From positions 1 through 64,000 of the forward strand of contig DGTP01000016.1 in the NCBI GenBank assembly GCA_002394335.1: DNA of 64,000 bases. Reading direction: 5' to 3'. The first letter of the stretch is position 1. The number at the start of each line of letters is the position of its first letter. The notes beneath the pieces are model-generated. The model worked only from the letters and a program-made list of their open reading frames with translations. It ran no database searches and was not told the origin of the DNA. Below, piece by piece: positions 38,467 through 47,748 of the stretch. The position numbers and the translations under genes were made by a program. The DNA comes from Bacteroidales bacterium UBA4333 (GTDB lineage Bacteria; Bacteroidota; Bacteroidia; Bacteroidales; Paludibacteraceae).

Positions 38467-39687
38467 ATGGAAATCAGTTTACGGGCACAAAATATGCCCC
38501 AATCGCCAATTCGCAAACTTGCCAAGTATGCCGATGCTGCCAAACTTGCAGGTGTGCATGTGTATCATCTCAATATCGGCCAGCCTGATATCAAAACCCC
38601 TCCGCAGGCACTTGAAGCGGTGAAGAACTTCTCGCAGGATATATTGTCCTATTCACCATCGCAAGGACTGAAATCGCTGCGAACCAAGATGGTGAGTTAT
38701 TATGCGGACTACGGAATCGACCTTTCACCGGATGAGATCATCATTACTTCCGGAGGCTCGGAGGCAATCATGTTCGCGTATATGAGTTGTCTTAATCCGG
38801 GAGACGAGATTATTGTGACGGATCCGAGTTATGCCAATTATATGGCGTTCGCGATCTCCTGCGGCGCAGTGGTGAAGTCGGTGAAGACGGATATCAAGAA
38901 CGGCTTCAAGCTGCCGCCGGTTGAGGAGTTCGAGAAGCAGATCACGCCTAAGACGCGTGCCATTCTGATCTGCAACCCCAATAACCCGACGGGCTATCTG
39001 TACACCAAGCAGGAGATGCGTCAGATACGTGATTTGGTGAAGAAATACAACCTGTATCTGATTTCGGATGAGGTCTATCGAGAGTTTATCTATACCAAGT
39101 CGCCCTATATATCTGCATGCCACCTGGAGGGAATAGAGGAGAATGTGATATTGGTAGATAGCGTATCAAAGCGCTATTCGGAGTGCGGTATCCGTATCGG
39201 TGCACTGATCACAAAGAATAAGGCGGTGCGCGAGGCGGTGATGAAGTTCTGCCAAGCACGTTTGTCGCCTCCGTTGTTCGGGCAGGTGGTAGCCGAAGCT
39301 TCGCTTTCGACGCCGGAGGAGTATATGCAGGAGGTGTATGACGAGTATCTGAGCCGTCGTAATTTCCTCATAGACCAGCTGAACCAGATCCCCGGCGTGT
39401 TTGCTCCGGCTCCGACGGGTGCTTTCTATGTGATGGTGGAGCTGCCGGTAGACGATGTAGATAAGTTCTGCAAATGGTGTCTGACGGATTTTACGTACAC
39501 GTTCGAAGGTGAAGGAAAGTCGGAACGCGAGATCGCGACGGTGATGATGGCACCGGGAACAGGATTTTATACAAACCCCGAAGAGGGGCGTCACCAGGTA
39601 CGTATGGCTTATGTGCTGTGCAAACAGGATTTGGAGAAAGCAATGGTGGTATTACGAAAAGCGTTGGAGACTTATAATGCGTTATAG
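38467..39687 (+). CDS. PLP-dependent class I aminotransferase (aspartate aminotransferase-like)
   Basis: 406 residues, fold type I. The substrate motif NIGQPD (36-41), TSGGSEA (94-100), the CNPNNPTGY turn (169-177) and the PLP lysine K235 in DSVSKRYSECGIRIG are present. It probably transfers amino groups between aspartate or another amino acid and 2-oxoglutarate. The exact substrate cannot be read from motifs. The last 11 bases overlap the peptidase gene start. Confidence 0.92.
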   Translation: MEISLRAQNMPQSPIRKLAKYADAAKLAGVHVYHLNIGQPDIKTPPQALEAVKNFSQDILSYSPSQGLKSLRTKMVSYYADYGIDLSPDEIIITSGGSEAIMFAYMSCLNPGDEIIVTDPSYANYMAFAISCGAVVKSVKTDIKNGFKLPPVEEFEKQITPKTRAILICNPNNPTGYLYTKQEMRQIRDLVKKYNLYLISDEVYREFIYTKSPYISACHLEGIEENVILVDSVSKRYSECGIRIGALITKNKAVREAVMKFCQARLSPPLFGQVVAEASLSTPEEYMQEVYDEYLSRRNFLIDQLNQIPGVFAPAPTGAFYVMVELPVDDVDKFCKWCLTDFTYTFEGEGKSEREIATVMMAPGTGFYTNPEEGRHQVRMAYVLCKQDLEKAMVVLRKALETYNAL

Positions 39688-41656
39688 ATTTTGGATCATA
39701 TGCGTGGCATTACTGTTGGTGTCATGCGCAAAGAAATCGTCTATGGATGGTAAACACTACGAATCCCGCGGTGTGGAGCAGGCTGCAGCCTTGTGGACAG
39801 AAGAGGACGGCAGTCAAGAAGAGTTTGAGGCTTTTGTAGAAGCCCATTTATGCAAGACAGACAGCGAACGAGTGGCGCTGTTTGAATCGTTGAGCCGGAT
39901 ATTAGAGAAGAATTATGAGTCGGCGGATTTGCTGACGGTAGAGTTGCTCAAGCCGACCCAGTTGACCAATGCCGGCGAGCCGCAGACGCCGGACTGGGTA
40001 ATGTCCGGATATAGTCCGATGGCGCATTTTTCGGATGACATGTTTGCCAATAAACTGGCTTTTGTGACTATTATCAATTTTCCTCACTACAGTCTGGAGG
40101 AGAAGAACGAGTTGGGCAAGAACTGGACACGACAGGAGTGGGCGATGGCCCGTTTGGGTGATGTGTTCACCACACGTGTGCCGGCAGAGGTGAAGGCACT
40201 TGTAGCAAAGACTCAAGCCGATGCGGAGAACTATATTGCCGACTATAACATCTATATGGGTAATCTCCGTACGAAGGACGGGCGTCAGTTATGGGAGAAG
40301 GACAAGATTTTGCTGAGTCACTGGAATTTGCGGGACGAGTTGAAGGCTCTCTATGCCGATTCTGTTCAAGGCAGGGAGAAACAAGAGATGATCTATCAGG
40401 TAATGCAGTCTATTGTAACGCAACAGATACCCACAGAGGCGATCAACAACTCCCGGTATGTGTGGTGTCCTTATGACGAGAGCAAGGCTGCAACGGAGCC
40501 TTATACGCGGTACGAGCGTATCATCGCCAATGCTCGTGCGTTCTTTGCAGAAGATGCTTATTGTCCGAGTGCACCAAGCGGTATAACCCGTAATTTTGAG
40601 GAGGGTGTGGAGATTCCGGCAGAAGAGTTGGACAGCCTCTTCCGTTCGCTGTTGGGCTCAGAGGAAGTGAAGCGGGTAGCAGCTATCGTGCGTCAGCGGT
40701 TGGGGCGTGAGTTGCGTCCTTATGACATATGGTATGACGGTTTCAAATCGCGTGTGTCGTTGAACGAGGATGAGTTGACAGCGATGACGCGTAGTCTTTA
40801 TCCCAATGCTGAGGCTTTTAAGGCAGAGATGCCCCGCCTTTTGGAGCGGATGGGTTTTGAAAGCAAAGATGCAGAAGATATAGCTTCGCATATAGTTGTG
40901 GAGCCGGCACGAGGTTCCGGTCATGCCTGGCCATGTATGGGTCGTAATGAACCTGCTCGTTTACGCACCCGTATTCCTGCGACCGGTATGGATTATAAGG
41001 GCTATAATATTGCCGTGCATGAGTTCGGACACTGCGTTGAAGAAGTGCTTGATATGTATCGTATCGACTATTATATGCTCTCAGGAGTACCTAATACGGC
41101 TTATACTGAGGCGAGTGCATTCCTCTGGCAGCAACGCGACTTGCAGTTGTTACCTTCTTCTCCTTTCGGAAAGAGCAATGTGTCCGAATCGGTAGCCAAT
41201 GAGGTGCTTGACCAGTTCTGGTCGATGTACGAGATCATGGGCGTGAGTCTGGTAGATATGGCAATGTGGCAGTGGATCTATGCGCATCCGGATGCCAGTG
41301 CGAAAGAACTCTGCGAGGCGACAGTCTCTATTGCCAAAGATGTATGGAACAGTTATTATGAGCCAGTTTTGGGTGAGCACGACTGTGTGTTACTGGCGGT
41401 ATATAGCCACATGGTCAATTCGCCGATGTATTTGCCTAATTATCCTTTGGGTCATATAGTTCAATATCAGTTGGAGGAGCATCTGGCAAAGTTTGATACA
41501 CCTCGTGCTTTCGCGAAGGAATACGAGCGAATCTATCGTCTGGGGAGGCTGACACCAAAAATATGGATGGTGCAGGCCGTAGGCGAAGCACCATCCATAA
41601 CTCCTATATTGAGGGCTGTAAGCAGGATTACATCATCCCACCCATCCCAGGATTAG
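39677..41656 (+). CDS. Lipoprotein zinc metallopeptidase (HEFGH)
   Basis: 659 residues from ATG 39677, which gives a lipoprotein signal ending in LLLVSCAKK (Cys14). A longer frame upstream runs inside the aminotransferase gene. A gluzincin motif HEFGH occurs at about 448-452, followed by a downstream glutamate in NTAYTEASAF, as in M3-like oligopeptidases. The N-terminal half is helical. It probably cuts peptides at the outer membrane or in the periplasm. It is the last gene of the plus-strand run. Its final 29 bases overlap the end of groL on the other strand. Confidence 0.82.
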   Translation: MRYRFWIICVALLLVSCAKKSSMDGKHYESRGVEQAAALWTEEDGSQEEFEAFVEAHLCKTDSERVALFESLSRILEKNYESADLLTVELLKPTQLTNAGEPQTPDWVMSGYSPMAHFSDDMFANKLAFVTIINFPHYSLEEKNELGKNWTRQEWAMARLGDVFTTRVPAEVKALVAKTQADAENYIADYNIYMGNLRTKDGRQLWEKDKILLSHWNLRDELKALYADSVQGREKQEMIYQVMQSIVTQQIPTEAINNSRYVWCPYDESKAATEPYTRYERIIANARAFFAEDAYCPSAPSGITRNFEEGVEIPAEELDSLFRSLLGSEEVKRVAAIVRQRLGRELRPYDIWYDGFKSRVSLNEDELTAMTRSLYPNAEAFKAEMPRLLERMGFESKDAEDIASHIVVEPARGSGHAWPCMGRNEPARLRTRIPATGMDYKGYNIAVHEFGHCVEEVLDMYRIDYYMLSGVPNTAYTEASAFLWQQRDLQLLPSSPFGKSNVSESVANEVLDQFWSMYEIMGVSLVDMAMWQWIYAHPDASAKELCEATVSIAKDVWNSYYEPVLGEHDCVLLAVYSHMVNSPMYLPNYPLGHIVQYQLEEHLAKFDTPRAFAKEYERIYRLGRLTPKIWMVQAVGEAPSITPILRAVSRITSSHPSQD

Positions 41657-43256
41657 GCATTGCGGGAGCCGGGTGTTCTTCCGGTTTGTCCACGATGACG
41701 CACTCTGTTGTGAGGAACATACCAGCGATAGAGGCTGCGTTCTCGAGTGCTACACGAGTCACTTTAGCGGGGTCAACAACACCGGCAGCGAAGAGTGGCT
41801 CGTATTTGTCGGTACGCGCGTTATAGCCGAAGTCGCCTTCTCCTGAGCGCACCTTGTCCACTACAACGGCGCCTTCTTTGCCGGCATTGGCAACAATCTG
41901 GCGGAGCGGCTCCTCAATAGCACGGCGGATGATCTCGATACCGGTCTGCTCGTCTTCGTTTTCGCCTTTGAGTCCTTCGAGTGCTTTCTGTGCACGGATG
42001 TACATCACACCACCGCCCGGCACAATACCTTCTTCCACTGCAGCGCGGGTAGCAGAGAGGGCGTCATCAACGCGGTCTTTTTTCTCTTTCATCTCTACCT
42101 CAGATGCGGCACCGACATTGAGTTGTGCTACACCGCCTGCCAGTTTAGCCAGACGCTCCTGCAGTTTCTCCTTGTCATAAGTGGATTTGGTAGCTTGCAT
42201 CTGTGCCTTGATCTGTGCGATACGAGAAGCGATAGCTTCTTTGTCGCCGGCACCATTGACGATAGTGGTGTTCTCCTTGCTGACATTGATGGTCTCAGCA
42301 GTACCGAGCATGTCGAGTGTGGCTTGCTCCAGTTTGATACCTTTCTCCTCGGAGATTACAGTACCGCCTGTGAGGATGGCAATGTCCTCCAGCATCTCTT
42401 TGCGACGATCGCCAAAGCCCGGTGCTTTGACAGCACAGATCTTAAGCTGTGCACGCAGACGATTGACTACAAGGGTAGTCAAAGCTTCGCTGTCCACGTC
42501 CTCAGCTATGATGAGCAACGGACGTCCGCTCTGTACAGCGGGTTCGAGTACCGGCAGCAACTCCTTGAGATTAGAGATCTTCTTATCGTGGATGAGGATG
42601 TATGGTTTCTCCATCTCAACCTCCATAGTCTCGGTGTTGGTAACGAAATAAGGGCTGATATATCCGCGGTCGAACTGCATGCCTTGTACAACATCGATGG
42701 TGGTGTCCATACCTTTGGCTTCGCCGATAGTGATGACGCCATCTTTGGAAACCTTGCGCATTGCGTCGGCGATGAGGCGGCCGATCTCAGCATCGTTGTT
42801 GGCACTGATAGTAGCCACTTGCTCAATTTTATCAAAATCGTTGCCGACGACAACAGACTGCTTCTTGATCTCCTCCACAACGGCAGTTACAGCTTTGTCA
42901 ATACCGCGCTTGAGATCCATAGGATTAGCTCCGGCGGTCACGTTCTTGAGCCCCACGCCAATGATGGCTTGAGCGAGAACGGTAGCAGTTGTTGTACCAT
43001 CACCGGCTTGATCTCCGGTCTTAGAAGCCACTTCTTTAACCAGTTGTGCACCCAAGTTCTCTTGTGCGTCAGCCAGTTCGATTTCTTTGGCTACGGTGAC
43101 ACCATCTTTGGTGATGTGCGGAGCACCGTATTTCTTGTCGATAATTACATTACGTCCCTTCGGTCCGAGGGTTACTTTGACTGCATTGGCCAGTTGGTCA
43201 ACACCTTGTTTGAGGGCTTCGCGCGCCTCTACGTTATAGGTTATATTCTTACTCAT
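41628..43256 (-). CDS. groL: GroEL chaperonin
   Basis: 542 residues, standard length. KVTLGPKGRNVIID (ATP site), DGTTTATVLAQAI, DRGYISPYFVTN, AAVEEGIVPGGG and a C-terminal PGMGGMM tail. It folds proteins with GroES. It starts 20 bases after groS. The spacer holds one copy of the AAATTCAAAATTAA element. Confidence 0.99.
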   Translation of the reverse strand: MSKNITYNVEAREALKQGVDQLANAVKVTLGPKGRNVIIDKKYGAPHITKDGVTVAKEIELADAQENLGAQLVKEVASKTGDQAGDGTTTATVLAQAIIGVGLKNVTAGANPMDLKRGIDKAVTAVVEEIKKQSVVVGNDFDKIEQVATISANNDAEIGRLIADAMRKVSKDGVITIGEAKGMDTTIDVVQGMQFDRGYISPYFVTNTETMEVEMEKPYILIHDKKISNLKELLPVLEPAVQSGRPLLIIAEDVDSEALTTLVVNRLRAQLKICAVKAPGFGDRRKEMLEDIAILTGGTVISEEKGIKLEQATLDMLGTAETINVSKENTTIVNGAGDKEAIASRIAQIKAQMQATKSTYDKEKLQERLAKLAGGVAQLNVGAASEVEMKEKKDRVDDALSATRAAVEEGIVPGGGVMYIRAQKALEGLKGENEDEQTGIEIIRRAIEEPLRQIVANAGKEGAVVVDKVRSGEGDFGYNARTDKYEPLFAAGVVDPAKVTRVALENAASIAGMFLTTECVIVDKPEEHPAPAMPNPGMGGMM

Positions 43257-43276
43257 AGTAAATTCAAAATTAAAAA

Positions 43277-43552
43277 TTATTTAACGATTGCTAACACGTC
43301 AGATTGACGCATAATAAGGAACTTTTCGTTGTTGAGTTCCAGTTCTGTACCGGCGTATTTGCCATAGAGTACCTGGTCGCCCACTTCAAGCACCATTTTC
43401 TCATCTTTGGTACCGTCGCCCACAGCGAGGACTTCTCCGCGTAGTGGTTTCTCTTTTGCGCTATCCGGAATAATGATGCCGGAAATCGTTTTCTCTTCTG
43501 CAGCCTGCGGTTTAATCAGCACGCGGTCTGCCAATGGTTTGATTGTAGTCAT
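43277..43552 (-). CDS. groS: GroES co-chaperonin
   Basis: 91 residues. PLADRVLIKPQAAEEKT, a mobile loop with SGIIIPDSAKEKP, and KYAGTELELNNEKFLIMRQSDVLA. It is the heptameric lid of GroEL. It follows the BatE gene's terminator, so groSL has its own promoter. A TGGCAC-N5-TTGT sequence lies 42 bases upstream (43594-43609). Confidence 0.98.
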   Translation of the reverse strand: MTTIKPLADRVLIKPQAAEEKTISGIIIPDSAKEKPLRGEVLAVGDGTKDEKMVLEVGDQVLYGKYAGTELELNNEKFLIMRQSDVLAIVK

Positions 43553-43571
43553 TGTATTGTGATTTTTTAGT

Positions 43572-43609
43572 GTTTGTTCTGCCTATGAATAGGACAAACT
43601 CTGTGCCAA
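43572..43609 (-). promoter_or_regulatory. groS upstream region: hairpin and TGGCAC-N5-TTGT element
   Basis: Inverted repeat GTTTGT..CCTA/TAGG..ACAAAC (43572-43599) overlaps a minus-strand TTGGCAC-N5-TTGT (43609-43594) that differs from the sigma-54 consensus only at the last base. No TAnnTTTG box is seen here. No CIRCE element was found. Confidence 0.4.
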
Positions 43610-43638
43610 AACAAAACAGTCTGCCAAAATGGCAGACT
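43607..43638 (-). terminator. Terminator after the Bat operon
   Basis: On the minus strand a perfect 9-bp stem (43638-43630 / 43626-43618) with a three-base loop is followed by GTTTTGTTTTGG. It starts six bases after the BatE stop. Confidence 0.85.
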
Positions 43639-43644
43639 ATTCTG

Positions 43645-44406
43645 TTAGATACGCTCCAGTTGCTTATTCTCGATCCATCCCTCGTACTGCGCCACCTTGA
43701 CCAGATACCAGTTGCCGAGTTGGTCAGTGATGCGGACTTTGGTGCCTTCGTGTAACTGGAAAATGTCCGTTCCGGATTTGTCCGGCGAAGACTTGGCATT
43801 GATGACACCTTGAGTGATGATGGCTTCCGAACGGCTGAGGTCACGCTGATGCAGGGTTGCTGCATTGATACCGGTGTAGATGGAGAGAAGGAGAGTAATC
43901 CATGCGCAGTGGAATGCAATCTTGCGGATAGTACTCTCGCGTCCAAAGAAGAAGAGCAGTACACTGATCAGCATCACCGAAAAGAGGATGATAGACCACC
44001 AAGTCCAAGTCTGTTCTTTGAAGAGGTTGCGAAATGCAATCAACCAGTCTTGCAAGAAGAAGGAGTGGGTGTCTTCGATCCGGTCTGTGATTTTAGACTC
44101 AACAAAATGCAAGTTTTCCTTGGCATCTTTCATGCGCGGTTTGAGTCTCAAAGCGCGTTCGTATGCCAAAATGGCTTGCGCCAGTTCGCCCTGTTTGTAA
44201 TAGGCGTTGCCTAAATTATAATATACATCAGCGTAGTCTTCGGTGAGTGCCAACTGCGCTTTGGCGTTAGAGATGAGTTGTTCGTATTGAGTAGCTGCTT
44301 CGTCGTAGTTGCCGGCATTATAGGAACTATTAGCTTCTGCAAAATCGACCTGTGCTGCTATGTTAATCGAAAACAACAGCGAGGCTATCAAAAATATCTG
44401 TTTCAT
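43645..44406 (-). CDS. batE: BatE-like TPR and SH3 protein
   Basis: 253 residues. Signal peptide (1-18), TPR units (about 22-110, with YYNLGNAYYKQGELAQAILAY), two membrane segments (about 136-156 and 162-182), then a bacterial SH3 domain (about 185-252, VINAKSSPDKSGTDIFQL and GNWYLVKVAQYEGWI). This arrangement is typical of BatE, the last gene of Bat operons. It overlaps batD by four bases and is followed by a terminator. Confidence 0.88.
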   Translation of the reverse strand: MKQIFLIASLLFSINIAAQVDFAEANSSYNAGNYDEAATQYEQLISNAKAQLALTEDYADVYYNLGNAYYKQGELAQAILAYERALRLKPRMKDAKENLHFVESKITDRIEDTHSFFLQDWLIAFRNLFKEQTWTWWSIILFSVMLISVLLFFFGRESTIRKIAFHCAWITLLLSIYTGINAATLHQRDLSRSEAIITQGVINAKSSPDKSGTDIFQLHEGTKVRITDQLGNWYLVKVAQYEGWIENKQLERI

Positions 44407-46226
44407 AATTTCTGCTCCTCCAATTGGTTAATAAGTTCTACTGTGCGCGAATAGAGCGTATTCATGTCTTGGTTCATTGAGGGTGCGTATCGCGCAAACT
44501 CGGCTGTGCTGAGTACTTGTTCCGTCTCTTTGATAAGCGGTTCGGGCACATTCTTCTGTGCCAAGATCTGTGAGATGGTTTCCTTGTTGAGTTCTGCGGT
44601 AGGGATAGTCAGACGGTCACTAAGATAACTCATAGCAGCACGTTCTATCTCTTCATAGAAAGCCCCTGTCTGATTTTCGTCCATGAGTTTTTTTGCGTTA
44701 CGAAGACGCTTTTGGGCAACTTTGTTGGCCTTGCGATAGCGCACCTGAGTGAGGTCTGCGTTAGCTTGTATGTATCGTCTCATGGCAATGAGAACGATGA
44801 TAGCTATTATGAGCGGGATGAGGTAACACAGCCACCATCCGAACGAACCTACTTGAATGGCAGGTGGCATAGCCGAATTAGGTTCAAGTGCCGGTAGATC
44901 GTTGGTGTGGATATACCGAACATCGGTAGCCAGTTGTTTGATATCCTCCTGCGAGTAGTCAGAAACCTCAGTGTCTTTGCGTTGTTGCCCACGGTTGATG
45001 TGCAACTGATAGGATGGGGTAGTGAGCGTCTTATAGGCGCCTGCTTCGGAGTCGTAGTAGGTGAGTGTAATCGGCGGGAGAGTGTAGTCTCCAGGTTCGC
45101 GCGGGATAGCCATATACTCGATAGACTTGGTACCCGACATTCCTGAATCAGTAGTTTGATACGAGTTGCTGACTTTCGGGTCATAGGACTCAAAACCTTC
45201 CGGCCATTTGACATCCGGGGTCTTAATGAGTTTCATGTTTCCGCTGCCGGAGATGTCAAGTTTGAGGGTAATAGGTTCGTTGGTGTTGAGTTCGGTCGAG
45301 GAGATGGAAGAAGTCATAGTGAAATGTCCCACCCCTCCGGAGAAGGACTTGGGTCTGTCTTCTTGTGGCAGGGCGTCCACGTGTATGGTAACAGCCGGTG
45401 CCTTGAGGGTCTTATGCTCCTGGTAGCCGAACATCTGGCCGAACGGATCACGTTCTGCCCCCGGGGTGGTATAAACCACTTCGAAGTGTGCCGGTGTGAT
45501 AGTGATGTCGCCTGAGTGCTGCGGATAAAGCTGGTTCTTATAGACCACGGCCACGTTGTATTGACGTCCGTTGTATGTCTCTACGTGTGACTCCAACTGC
45601 TCCAAGTTGCTCTCCTGTTTGAGGAAACCGTCAAAATCCGGCATCTTGGTTACACCTGCCAGTTGCACATCATTCACTCCTACGAAATAGAGCTTGTAGC
45701 ATAAAGTAACAGGTTCTTGCTCATGCGCGTGTGTCTTGTTGACTTCTGTGCGCATAAAGATGCTCGGTGCGGATTGAGCAGTCTGTGTGCGTTGCGGGCG
45801 TGAGGAGTCATCGTTAGTGCGTGACGAGGTAGTAGCAGTTTGCGGCTCTTGTTCGCGCACGACGGTGATCTTGAGTCCATTGGAGCGATACTTGCGGCCT
45901 TTGATATCCACGGTGGCTGCACCGATGGTATAGGTACCTTCCTTGGTTGCACTATAGGTATAGGTGAAAGTCTTTTGATAGGTAGAAGTGCGTTTGCCGT
46001 TCACAAACGAGAACGAACTGGCTGTTGAGGTGAATGGGCCTGCTAAAAGCTCAAATCCCGGCATGGAGGGAATCTGTATATCGTTGCATTTTTCATCAAC
46101 GATATATTGTATTTGGAACGACTGGTTTACCGGTACTTGGCTTGGACCCACAGCACGAAAATCTACCGCTCCGACAGGAGCGATAGAAAGGAGGATTGCC
46201 AGCCATGTGAAAAACCGTTTTTTCAT
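44403..46226 (-). CDS. batD: BatD oxygen-tolerance protein (full length)
   Basis: 607 residues. Signal peptide (1-20), repeated BatD beta-sandwiches in the periplasmic part (about 22-420; VNQSFQIQYIVDEK, TFTYTYSATKEGTYTIGAATV, LYFVGVNDVQLAG) and a membrane segment (about 462-484). The cytoplasmic helical tail has RLRNAKKLMDENQTGAFYEE and AELNKETISQIL. BatD is proposed to anchor a complex with the von Willebrand proteins BatA/B and the MoxR ATPase. Overlaps the half-length BatD gene and batE by four bases each. Confidence 0.92.
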   Translation of the reverse strand: MKKRFFTWLAILLSIAPVGAVDFRAVGPSQVPVNQSFQIQYIVDEKCNDIQIPSMPGFELLAGPFTSTASSFSFVNGKRTSTYQKTFTYTYSATKEGTYTIGAATVDIKGRKYRSNGLKITVVREQEPQTATTSSRTNDDSSRPQRTQTAQSAPSIFMRTEVNKTHAHEQEPVTLCYKLYFVGVNDVQLAGVTKMPDFDGFLKQESNLEQLESHVETYNGRQYNVAVVYKNQLYPQHSGDITITPAHFEVVYTTPGAERDPFGQMFGYQEHKTLKAPAVTIHVDALPQEDRPKSFSGGVGHFTMTSSISSTELNTNEPITLKLDISGSGNMKLIKTPDVKWPEGFESYDPKVSNSYQTTDSGMSGTKSIEYMAIPREPGDYTLPPITLTYYDSEAGAYKTLTTPSYQLHINRGQQRKDTEVSDYSQEDIKQLATDVRYIHTNDLPALEPNSAMPPAIQVGSFGWWLCYLIPLIIAIIVLIAMRRYIQANADLTQVRYRKANKVAQKRLRNAKKLMDENQTGAFYEEIERAAMSYLSDRLTIPTAELNKETISQILAQKNVPEPLIKETEQVLSTAEFARYAPSMNQDMNTLYSRTVELINQLEEQKL

Positions 46227-47134
46227 TTCTTTTTCTCTTCAATAGTAATGGATTTTGGTGCAGACTGTTTGGGTGTCTCACCAACCATAATTGTTGCTAT
46301 CGGAAGGGGAAATACACCCGCTTTGCGCGGACGCAGGAGATAGGTGTATCCTTGTGTGAAACGGCTGCTGTGTTTGCCGTTCTCGATGGATGTCTGCCAT
46401 CCGGTGCTGAATCCCGTAGTGCCCAGAATTTCGAAATAGGTGCTGTCGGTAAGGGCGATGCTGTCGCATTTAGCACCGATGGAATAGGTGGCATAGAATG
46501 GTTCTCCCTCTGTTACGGTGTCCGGTGCTGTGACTGTTACAAGACAGCCGATGGTGTCAATCTCTTCCGCCTTAGGAGTGCTGTATTGTCTAGGATTCTC
46601 CCGATGAGGACAAGGTTTTGATCCGTGATGGAAGTGAGATCCATTGCAGCGATGACCATCTTGTGAGGACGGAGCACCGAAGGAACTTCCGAAGAAAGGA
46701 TCGCTGAAGAAAGGATCATTAAAGGCGTTGCCAAAGAACGGGTCGTATGGTTCGGCATCAATGATGCTGATTTTTGTCTTCGGTGCGGACTTCTTGGAAC
46801 CATCAATGCGGATGGTGACTTTCGGGAGTTTCAGTTCACCTGACTCATGTGCCACAAAGTTCACCACATATTTAGTCCAAGTTTTGGTCTGTAGTTTACC
46901 TTTATGGCGGAGGTCACGGCTGTTGGAGGTGCGATAAGGTCCTCCCACCGGTTCTATCTTCTTGTTGCTGCTGATTTGGATCTCCTCGCCGTTGCCTTGG
47001 ATGAGGTACGCTACTTGGAATACCTGCTCTGCCACTACTTCTTTCGGGGCTTTGACACGAATGGTTTCGTTCTTTGCCCAGGCGGTACTGCTCACGATGA
47101 GCATTGCTGCCAAAATACTAAATACCTTTTTCAT
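46223..47134 (-). CDS. Half-length BatD paralogue
   Basis: 303 residues from ATG 47134. A TTG nine bases upstream is a weaker start. Signal peptide (1-20) and two BatD-like sandwiches (NETIRVKAPKEVVAEQVFQV and VTVTAPDTVTEGEPFYATYS), each homologous to the N-terminal sandwiches of the next gene's BatD, but no membrane segment or cytoplasmic tail. The linker has repeated DPFF motifs (YDPFFGNAFNDPFFSDPFF) and a His/Cys-rich stretch (GHRCNGSHFHHGSKPCPH) that could bind metal. It is a periplasmic BatD fragment or partner kept in frame, not a pseudogene by appearance. Confidence 0.8.
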   Translation of the reverse strand: MKKVFSILAAMLIVSSTAWAKNETIRVKAPKEVVAEQVFQVAYLIQGNGEEIQISSNKKIEPVGGPYRTSNSRDLRHKGKLQTKTWTKYVVNFVAHESGELKLPKVTIRIDGSKKSAPKTKISIIDAEPYDPFFGNAFNDPFFSDPFFGSSFGAPSSQDGHRCNGSHFHHGSKPCPHRENPRQYSTPKAEEIDTIGCLVTVTAPDTVTEGEPFYATYSIGAKCDSIALTDSTYFEILGTTGFSTGWQTSIENGKHSSRFTQGYTYLLRPRKAGVFPLPIATIMVGETPKQSAPKSITIEEKKK

Positions 47135-47136
47135 AT

Positions 47137-47748
47137 TTACCAATCTTTTTCTAAATCTTTTTGTTTGGATTGCACTTTTTGTGCTTTTTCCTGGTTTTCT
47201 TGTTCGTCTTGCTCCAATGCCTGCAAGAGTTGCTCGGCAGTCTGTTCGTTCATTTGGTTCTGATCTTGCTGCTGCTCTTGCGGTTGTTGTTGTGGCTGTT
47301 GCTCTTGTTGCTGCTGTTTTTGCTGCTGCATAGCCTTGACGAGGTTGTATCGTGTTTCGTTGTCCGACGGGTTGAGTCTGAGACTCTTCTTGTAGGCATC
47401 GATAGCTTTGTCGAACTGCCGCATAACGAAGAAACTATTCCCTAAGTTATGATACGCCTTCGCCAGTTTCTGCTCGTCGCCCTTTTTATTTGCCTGAGTA
47501 GATGCGCGAATGTATGCTTTCTGCGCATCCTCGTATTTTTCCTGACGATATAAGGCATTGCCTAAATTGTAGAGGGCAGGAAAAGAGTTCGGGTTCTTCT
47601 GCAAGGCGCGGCGATAACTCACTTCTGCATCGCTGAAGTTGCCTTTTTCAAAAGCCTTGTTGCCTTTGCGAATATCGCTATACTCCTCTTGTGCCAAGAG
47701 TGGCAGTGCCATCATGAGGGTGCATAATATAAAGAGTGCTTTTTTCAT
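47137..47748 (-). CDS. batC: BatC-like TPR protein
   Basis: 203 residues. Signal peptide (1-19), three to four TPR units (about 24-135, FPALYNLGNALYRQEKYEDA and KAYHNLGNSFFVMRQFDKA), then a Gln-rich tail (about 140-170) and a charged Glu/Lys end. TPR proteins in this operon are thought to hold Bat complexes together in the periplasm. Overlaps batB by four bases. Confidence 0.87.
   Translation of the reverse strand: MKKALFILCTLMMALPLLAQEEYSDIRKGNKAFEKGNFSDAEVSYRRALQKNPNSFPALYNLGNALYRQEKYEDAQKAYIRASTQANKKGDEQKLAKAYHNLGNSFFVMRQFDKAIDAYKKSLRLNPSDNETRYNLVKAMQQQKQQQQEQQPQQQPQEQQQDQNQMNEQTAEQLLQALEQDEQENQEKAQKVQSKQKDLEKDW

Noticed and set aside
42123..43307. 394-codon plus-strand frame opposite groL
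   Set aside because: Lies wholly antisense to the highly conserved groL/groS genes and has no family features.
47132..47143. TTG start at 47143 for the half-length BatD
   Set aside because: ATG 47134 gives a normal signal peptide and avoids overlap with the batC stop.
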